Origin: Chitinophagales bacterium
GTDB taxonomy: Bacteria; Bacteroidota; Bacteroidia; Chitinophagales; Chitinophagaceae
DNA length: 64,000 nt
NCBI GenBank assembly: GCA_017303415.1
Contig: JAFLBJ010000001.1
Location: 2,108,001 to 2,172,000, forward strand
Reading direction: 5' to 3'
Positions 59,054-64,000 of this stretch are shown here, piece after piece. Made by a program: the position numbers and the translations under genes. A model generated the notes under the pieces. That model made no database searches. It was given only the letters and a program-made list of their open reading frames with translations, and was not told where the DNA came from. How positions within the stretch are numbered: position 1 is the stretch's first letter; every line of letters begins with the position of its first letter.

Positions 59054-60247
59054 ATGCAAGAAGGCAAGGAAAAAAAATACATACTCTGGCTACCTTCCTG
59101 GTACCCCACCGAACTGACCCCTTTTGATGGGGATTTTATTCAACGGCATGCAAGGGCCGTTTCCCCGTTCATGCCAGTACATGTATTTCACCTCATACGT
59201 GATCGCGATCGTAAATGGACCCGTAGTACGCGACTGGTGGAAAAAGTACAGGGGGATCTTACCGAAACGATCCTGTACTATGCAAGCCCGAACCTGCCAT
59301 TTCGCTTTTTGGATAAACTTGTTTCCCAATGGAAATTCATGTGGTTGTATCGGAAACATATCCGAAGAATATTTGAGGAAAAGGGTTTCCCTGAGTTGCA
59401 GCATGTGCATGTCGTCTATAAAGCGGGATTGATCGCGCGATGGATCAACAAGAAATGGGGAATACCTTTTGTGCTAACCGAACAGTGGACGATCCATTTG
59501 CCAGAAGCAAGACCTAATCTCTTTGATCTTCCTTTTGCTGAGCAACACCTTATTTCCCGGATCATGGATCATGTGGAATGGGTACTGCCTGTGTCAAAGT
59601 ACCTGGGAAAAGCCATGAAAGAACACTGGCCCTTTATTCGTTTTGAAGTGATCCCAAACGTGGTCGATCATGGATTGTTCAAACCCGGAACAGCACCAAA
59701 GTCATTCGATAAACTGAGACTGGCACATATTTCTACACTGACCTACCAGAAGGATCCGGAATCGCTCTGCACAGCGCTGACTTTACTAAAGCAACGGAAT
59801 GTGGCTTTTCAATTGGATCTGTTCGGGCCGGCCACAAAGGAAATAAAAGACCTGATGCAAAAAGCGGGTATAGCAGAGCAGGTAATTTTTCATGGTGAAA
59901 GACCTCAGATCGAACTGGCTCGTATCCTGGGCGAATGTCATGCCCTCGTTTTATATTCCCGCTATGAAACTTTTGGTTGCGTGATCATTGAGGCCAATGC
60001 CTGTGGTATCCCGGTAGTGGTTCCTGATACAGCCCTAATGCAGGAGATCGTTTCACCGGATATAAATGGCGTCCTGGTCAAACCTCATGATCCGATCGCG
60101 CTCGCAGATGCATTGCAAAAAATGGCAAACGGGGACATTCGGTTTGATGCCGATAAAATCCGTGAATCCAGTTTAAAATATGGAATGGATGTAGTGGGAA
60201 AACAGTATGTGGCAGTGTATGAGCAACTGTTGCTTCAGCTCGAATAA
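59054..60247 (+). CDS. Glycosyltransferase family 4 (group 1)
   Basis: The protein has 397 residues with a GT-B fold. ILWLPSWYPTELTPFDGDFI with the N-terminal acceptor face and VHVVYKAGLIARWINKKWG are typical. The donor-site motif ETFGCVIIEANACGIPVVVP (E-x7-E) is clear. It is linked to the flippase by 3 bases. Its stop overlaps the ACBP gene on the other strand by 13 bases. Sugar specificity unknown. Confidence 0.92.
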   Translation: MQEGKEKKYILWLPSWYPTELTPFDGDFIQRHARAVSPFMPVHVFHLIRDRDRKWTRSTRLVEKVQGDLTETILYYASPNLPFRFLDKLVSQWKFMWLYRKHIRRIFEEKGFPELQHVHVVYKAGLIARWINKKWGIPFVLTEQWTIHLPEARPNLFDLPFAEQHLISRIMDHVEWVLPVSKYLGKAMKEHWPFIRFEVIPNVVDHGLFKPGTAPKSFDKLRLAHISTLTYQKDPESLCTALTLLKQRNVAFQLDLFGPATKEIKDLMQKAGIAEQVIFHGERPQIELARILGECHALVLYSRYETFGCVIIEANACGIPVVVPDTALMQEIVSPDINGVLVKPHDPIALADALQKMANGDIRFDADKIRESSLKYGMDVVGKQYVAVYEQLLLQLE

Positions 60248-60498
60248 GCTTGCAACTTCTCCATCAGGTTTACATATTCCTTCATGGCATCTTCCTTTGG
60301 CTTCCCTTTCAGGTTTACCCAGGCTTCATATTTTGCCTTGGCCACAAAATCAAATGGATTTGGGGCGGGTGTATTTACATCGCCTTCGGTTGCTTGTTTG
60401 TACAATGAATAGAGTTGGAGTAAGGTTTCGTTGCTGGGTCTCTCACTGAGATTTTTACTGTCAGCGACAGCCTGTTCGAACAACTGGTGCAAATCCAT
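60235..60498 (-). CDS. Acyl-CoA-binding protein
   Basis: The protein has 87 residues. The ACBP fold motifs are LFEQAVADSKNL, LYSLYKQATEGDVN (a YxxxKQAtxGD type), and YEAWVNLKGKPKEDAMKEYV, which match the conserved ACBP ligand-binding residues. It binds long-chain acyl-CoA esters in the cytosol and can buffer or present them. A desaturase gene lies 660 bases downstream on the other strand, so a link with lipid metabolism is likely. ACBP is more usual in eukaryotes but is found in several bacterial phyla. Confidence 0.92.
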   Translation of the reverse strand: MDLHQLFEQAVADSKNLSERPSNETLLQLYSLYKQATEGDVNTPAPNPFDFVAKAKYEAWVNLKGKPKEDAMKEYVNLMEKLQAYSS

Positions 60499-60630
60499 GG
60501 TGGTTAACGATTTTTCACGAATTTAGGGTTTTAAATGTTATCAATTGGCGAACACCCGTTAAAGTGAAGGGTTTTACATCATTTTTTTTATTAACAATTA
60601 ATGCGATATTAGGCGTATAAATTTTCTAAT

Positions 60631-61086
60631 ATGAAGACTGTCAAGGAAGTGCTCGAAAGGAAGAGTAAGTCTTTCAACCAAATTTCAACAGGTGCCCTGG
60701 TCATTGAGGCCCTGCAGATGTTGAATTCGGTGAACCTCAGTTATCTGGTGGTTATGGACGGTGATCAGTTCAAAGGAATATTTAGTGAGCGGGATTATAC
60801 CCGCAATGTGGCATTAAAGGGTCGGTCAAGTGCCACTACCACGGTAGGTGAGGTCATGTCCGTCGACCTGCCAATCATTGGTATCAATGATTCGGTGGAA
60901 CAATGCATGAACAAAATAGACACTTTCAAAACCCGGTATTTGCTGGCCTATGAGGACAAGAAATTTCTGGGGGTGATCACCATACATGACCTGCTCCGAA
61001 TGGTCATTGCCAGTCGTGCCGAAGTGTTTGATGATAACCTGGTCCAAAGGCTTCTGGATCAGAACGAAAACATCCGGGTTTATTGA
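60631..61086 (+). CDS. Tandem CBS-domain protein (paralogue)
   Basis: The protein has 151 residues and two CBS domains: residues 1-60 (YLVVMDGDQFKGIFSERDYT) and 75-135 (YLLAYEDKKFLGVITIHDLL). Its sequence is similar to the CBS protein at 39490-39924, including the ERDYTR segment and the VGEVMSVDLP linker, so they are paralogues. The C-terminus adds an acidic/basic tail. A regulatory role by binding adenine nucleotides is inferred. Confidence 0.87.
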   Translation: MKTVKEVLERKSKSFNQISTGALVIEALQMLNSVNLSYLVVMDGDQFKGIFSERDYTRNVALKGRSSATTTVGEVMSVDLPIIGINDSVEQCMNKIDTFKTRYLLAYEDKKFLGVITIHDLLRMVIASRAEVFDDNLVQRLLDQNENIRVY

Positions 61087-61132
61087 GTATACCATACGTC
61101 AAATTTGTGACCGATATGGGCCTAAATTGGTG

Positions 61133-61140
61133 TATATTTG
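61133..61140 (+). promoter_or_regulatory. -7 promoter element for the desaturase gene
   Basis: TATATTTG (TAnnTTTG) ends 22 bases before the ATG at 61163. TTTG at 61104-61107 is a possible -33 element with a long, 25-base spacer. Confidence 0.55.
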
Positions 61141-61162
61141 CCTTTTACATTAATTCTTTTAC

Positions 61163-62230
61163 ATGAGCGTTCCTAAATTCCCCCACACGGGAGATGCCTT
61201 CTACCTGGAGTTGAAGAAAAGGGTAGGTGATTATTTTTCCCAGGCTGGCATTGCTTCCACTGGAAATTTTCAGTTGTATTTCAAAGCTGTATTACTGGTT
61301 ATCTCCTATATCGCTTTATATACCTGGCTGGTGTTCTTTACACCCGCCACCTTTATCGCCATCATCGGTTGTGCCGTTTTGGGTATCCTGACTGCCGCCA
61401 TTGGTTTCAATGTTATGCATGATGGGGCACACGGTAGTTTTAGCCAGCATCCCTGGCTGAATAAGCTGGCCGGCCTTTCCCTGAATGTCCTGGGTGCTAA
61501 TAACTACCTGTGGAAAACAAAACACAATGTCATTCACCATGCCTATACAAATGTGGACGGAGTAGATGATGATATTGATGCCAGGCCTTTTTTGCGTCTC
61601 TGCGAAACGCAAAAATTCTATAAAGTACATCGCTTCCAGCATCTCTATTTCTGGGCTGCTTACTCCCTGTTGTATCTATGGTGGATCTTTTTCACCGACT
61701 ATCGTAAGTATTTTGCAGGCCGGATCGGGCCGGTGAAATTGAAGAAAATGAATATGTCGGAGCACCTCACCTTCTGGGGCTTCAAAGTACTGCACATGGC
61801 GATCTTTGTCGTTCTGCCTATCCTTGTAGTAGGAGTGATACCCTGGCTTGTCGGTTTCCTGACCCTTGCGCTGGTAGCCGGATTTGTACTGAGCATCGTG
61901 TTCCAATTGGCCCATACTGTACAGGATACGGAGTTTCCACAAGCTGACCCCGTCACCAATAAACTGGGTGATGAATGGGCGATTCACCAATTAAAGACCA
62001 CCGCTAATTTTTCCAATAGAAACCGGCTTATCTCCTGGTGGGTAGGGGGATTGAACTTTCAGATTGAACATCACCTGTTTCCCCGGATCTCCCACGTTCA
62101 TTATCCGGCCATCAGTAAATTAATACGACAAACCTGTGCCGAATTTGGTATTCAATATATTGAATATCCACGGTTAAGGTATGCCGTTGCCTCCCATGTC
62201 GCTTTTCTGCGGCAAATGGGAAAACCTTAA
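61163..62230 (+). CDS. Membrane fatty-acid desaturase (acyl-CoA or acyl-lipid type)
   Basis: The protein has 355 residues and several membrane helices. The three His boxes for the di-iron site are HDGAH at 86-90, HNVIHH at 121-126 and QIEHH at 300-304. QIEHH as the third box resembles front-end desaturases such as delta-6, but the cytochrome b5 domain is absent. It should introduce a double bond in fatty acyl chains of membrane lipid. ACBP and a CBS protein are encoded next to it. Confidence 0.93.
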   Translation: MSVPKFPHTGDAFYLELKKRVGDYFSQAGIASTGNFQLYFKAVLLVISYIALYTWLVFFTPATFIAIIGCAVLGILTAAIGFNVMHDGAHGSFSQHPWLNKLAGLSLNVLGANNYLWKTKHNVIHHAYTNVDGVDDDIDARPFLRLCETQKFYKVHRFQHLYFWAAYSLLYLWWIFFTDYRKYFAGRIGPVKLKKMNMSEHLTFWGFKVLHMAIFVVLPILVVGVIPWLVGFLTLALVAGFVLSIVFQLAHTVQDTEFPQADPVTNKLGDEWAIHQLKTTANFSNRNRLISWWVGGLNFQIEHHLFPRISHVHYPAISKLIRQTCAEFGIQYIEYPRLRYAVASHVAFLRQMGKP

Positions 62231-62330
62231 GTCGCAACTTTTCCACATTCCGGCTTATTTCCAACCATGGCATCTTTTTTGGGTAAGGAAAGGGTATTCC
62301 TACGCATTTCCTAAACCCAATTCGAATTAT

Positions 62331-63212
62331 ATGAGAACAAAACAGTTAAGTGCTCTCGGGCTGTTTGCCCTTTTTGCCACACTGATTACATTTTTTTCCT
62401 GTCAAAAAGAAGGATCCCTTCAATCGAATATTCCTGAAGGGCAAAACAAATTGTCCATCTATCTGATGGATGGGCCTTATGATTTCCAACAGGTTAATGT
62501 GGAGATACAGGCTATCTACGTAAAAATTGATTCCTGTGACAGAAGCAGATGGAATGATGATGATGATGACCATCCGGGTTGTGATGACCATCATGATTCA
62601 CTGTACCGCAATTGTGAATTCTGGGATACATTGGATGTGAACCCCGGGGTTTATGATCTTCTCACCCTGCAAAACGGAGTCGATACCTTATTGGCCAGTG
62701 GCTTTGTTTTGGACGGAAGAATTGAACGCATCAAATTTGTTCTGGGTACCAATAATAGTGTGATGGTGGATAGCGTGGTCCATCCCCTTCACCTGGTGGG
62801 CAACCTGAATTATGTGTTTGTAAACCTCAAAAGAGAACATCTCGATTCACTCAGTTCTGACAATTTCCAATTATATCTTGATTTTGACGTGGCCCGCTCT
62901 ATTTGGAAATCCAATGGAAAATATTGGCTCAAACCTGTACTCAAACCTTTCGGCCGGCATAGCACCGGGGAAATCGAAGGAAAGGTAAGACCGGTCCACT
63001 CACATGGTATGATCATGGCTTTATCGGGTACCGATACCACATTTGCCCGGCCAGACCATCATGAAGGTGAATTCAAGATCAGAGGCCTGAGACCAGGTAC
63101 CTATGATGTATTCATCGATGGCATCAATGGTTATCGGGATACGACAATAACCGGAGTAGAAGTCAGGCGAAACCGCGACACAGAATTAGGCACAATACGA
63201 TTAACGCAATAG
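62331..63212 (+). CDS. DUF4382 lipoprotein with an Asp/His/Cys-rich loop
   Basis: The protein has 293 residues from the ATG at 62331, which starts a signal peptide with a lipobox (FFSC). A longer open frame overlapping the desaturase gene is rejected. Residues 40-185 match DUF4382 (KLSIYLMDGPYDFQQVNVEI, then IERIKFVLGTNNSVMVD). The domain holds an insertion of consecutive Asp residues with His and Cys (NDDDDDHPGCDDHHDS) around residue 75-90, which could bind metal. The C-terminus (EGEFKIRGLRPGTYDVFI) is a beta-sandwich of the carboxypeptidase-regulatory type. It is followed by a terminator. Function unknown. Confidence 0.82.
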   Translation: MRTKQLSALGLFALFATLITFFSCQKEGSLQSNIPEGQNKLSIYLMDGPYDFQQVNVEIQAIYVKIDSCDRSRWNDDDDDHPGCDDHHDSLYRNCEFWDTLDVNPGVYDLLTLQNGVDTLLASGFVLDGRIERIKFVLGTNNSVMVDSVVHPLHLVGNLNYVFVNLKREHLDSLSSDNFQLYLDFDVARSIWKSNGKYWLKPVLKPFGRHSTGEIEGKVRPVHSHGMIMALSGTDTTFARPDHHEGEFKIRGLRPGTYDVFIDGINGYRDTTITGVEVRRNRDTELGTIRLTQ

Positions 63213-63235
63213 ATCCAATAAGTAAAACCAGGATA

Positions 63236-63268
63236 GACCCGCGACATGTTCGCGGGTCTTTTTTTTTT
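63236..63268 (+). terminator. Rho-independent terminator of the DUF4382 gene
   Basis: The 9-bp stem GACCCGCGA/TCGCGGGTC (5-base loop, 63236-63258) is followed by ten T residues. Confidence 0.95.
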
Positions 63269-63391
63269 GCCCGGATAAAAGATGTTGAAATGCCTTTTAT
63301 AATTATTTTTTTCAGGGGGTATAAATCGCATACCAAAGGGCATCTTATATCCAAAGGTGCCTTTATTCATTAAATGCTAAAATTATCAATC

Positions 63392-63667
63392 ATGAAAAAA
63401 ATGTTTTGGGTATTTCTGCTATTGGCCATTTCTGGCACCCTGGCTGCCCAGGGTGGACCGGGAAGACCAGGGCGTCAGAATAATTCTGTTAACAGGGGTT
63501 ATGTTGATGCCAATAAAAACAATGTGTGTGACCGCTATGAAAATGGTAACGTCCCCGGTTCGCGGATGATGGGTCGAAGAAACGGTGGCGGTGGGACCTG
63601 CCTTTACCGAACAGGCAATGCCAATGTAAACAGGCCGGGACCTGGTTTAGGCAGACGTAGGTTCTGA
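63392..63667 (+). CDS. Small secreted Gly/Arg/Asn-rich protein with a VDANKNNVCD motif
   Basis: The protein has 91 residues from the ATG at 63392, which gives a signal peptide (ending TLAAQ, residue 20). The mature part is rich in Gly, Arg, Asn and Pro and carries YVDANKNNVCDRYENG, an EF-hand-like DxNxNxxxD loop with an embedded Cys, followed by a second Cys (GGTCLYRTG). Related small proteins with a VDANGDGICD-type motif occur in many bacteria. Their function is not known to me. It is 32 bases upstream of the DUF2202 gene, so the two are probably co-transcribed. Confidence 0.72.
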   Translation: MKKMFWVFLLLAISGTLAAQGGPGRPGRQNNSVNRGYVDANKNNVCDRYENGNVPGSRMMGRRNGGGGTCLYRTGNANVNRPGPGLGRRRF

Positions 63668-63698
63668 ATGATTCTCTAACCTTAAAATCAGATTTACC

Positions 63699-64000
63699 AT
63701 GAAAACAAAACACGGAGTTTTGGTGCTGCTTGCATTCCCCGTTTTGATGTCGGCCATGTGCAATAAGGAAAAGGTGAGTACAAATAACAATACACAAATG
63801 GGCAATGGTTCAGGATATGGATTGAACCAGGCCTTTAATTTGCCCGCCGAACCACTTAGTGCACCAGAAAGCGAATCGTTGCTATACATGCGCGAAGAAG
63901 AAAAGCTGGCGCGGGATGTGTACAAAACCCTTTATGCAAAATGGGGCTCATTCGTTTTCTCCAATATACAATCCAGTGAACAAAGGCATATGGACGCGGT
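63699..64000 (+). CDS. DUF2202 ferritin-like protein, 3' end outside the window
   Basis: About 100 codons are visible. The N-terminus carries a signal sequence with a Cys at residue 21 (LMSAMC), possibly a lipobox though with an unusual -1 residue. From about residue 52 it has LSAPESESLLYMREEEKLARD, then FSNIQSSEQRHMDAV at the window end, the diagnostic motifs of DUF2202. The carboxylates and His in EEEKLARD and SEQRHMD suggest a four-helix ferritin-like di-metal site. The function is unknown. It is the third gene of an envelope group. Confidence 0.85.
   Translation, partial: MKTKHGVLVLLAFPVLMSAMCNKEKVSTNNNTQMGNGSGYGLNQAFNLPAEPLSAPESESLLYMREEEKLARDVYKTLYAKWGSFVFSNIQSSEQRHMDA

Overview
The window comes from a Bacteroidota chromosome, most likely the Chitinophagales/Chitinophagaceae. 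The evidence is type IX secretion (T9SS) sorting domains on secreted proteins, TAnnTTTG-type promoters ahead of many genes, the futalosine menaquinone genes mqnA and mqnE, an OMP_b-brl_3-type beta-barrel receptor, a PUR-domain DUF3276 protein and a zinc-free type B ribosomal protein L31. No phage, insertion sequence, rRNA or CRISPR array was seen. The content is mostly housekeeping and cell-envelope genes.

Layout. 1-1.8 kb: purB (cut by the window edge) and mqnA, divergent from overlapping promoters. 1.8-9 kb: a surface-glycan island with GT11, DUF268, FkbM methyltransferase, two GT2 and one GT4, interrupted by a two-gene unit encoding a repeat-rich fibre-like protein and a small T9SS protein. 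9-15.9 kb: a YfhO-type membrane protein, a queuosine-precursor transporter, and a minus-strand run of nucleoside phosphorylase, dapF, corA and a Nudix hydrolase. 15.9-21 kb: tRNA-Cys, two HU-CCDC81-like proteins, an FKBP lipoprotein, L-serine dehydratase and mqnE. 21-30 kb: a T9SS M43 metalloprotease, a nucleoside transporter, thioredoxin and dnaE. 30-39.4 kb: an NlpC/P60 lipoprotein, a flippase, an M1 peptidase, a solute-binding lipoprotein, an odd small-protein locus, msrA and a mutS2-like gene. 39.5-44.5 kb: a CBS protein, two tRNA-Ser genes, a SatD-like/DUF3307 pair, an ABC exporter and DUF3276. 44.5-55.5 kb: a matrixin-like T9SS protease, pgi, a threonine aldolase, an outer-membrane beta-barrel protein, yajQ, rpmE2, a GlmU-like protein and tpiA. 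55.5-64 kb: a Kir channel, a second glycan group (FkbM, flippase, GT4), a lipid-related group (ACBP, CBS, desaturase), and an envelope group (DUF4382, a small VDANKNNVCD protein, DUF2202) that runs off the end.

How it fits together. mqnA and mqnE supply steps of one menaquinone pathway. The two glycan groups with their flippases and FkbM enzymes probably build or decorate surface polysaccharide or glycoprotein, and the T9SS proteins are the surface and secreted cargo.

Most unusual signals. (1) Several gene ends carry arrays of short degenerate repeats, mostly with a 7-base period, that usually fold back as long inverted repeats. (2) A small-protein gene at 35.9 kb appears frameshifted by a tandem 7-base duplication and sits beside a second copy of its own leader. 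(3) The SatD-like/DUF3307 operon has two matching TAGC-N8-GCTA dyads at its promoter. (4) The DUF4382/VDANKNNVCD/DUF2202 group is a candidate uncharacterised envelope system.
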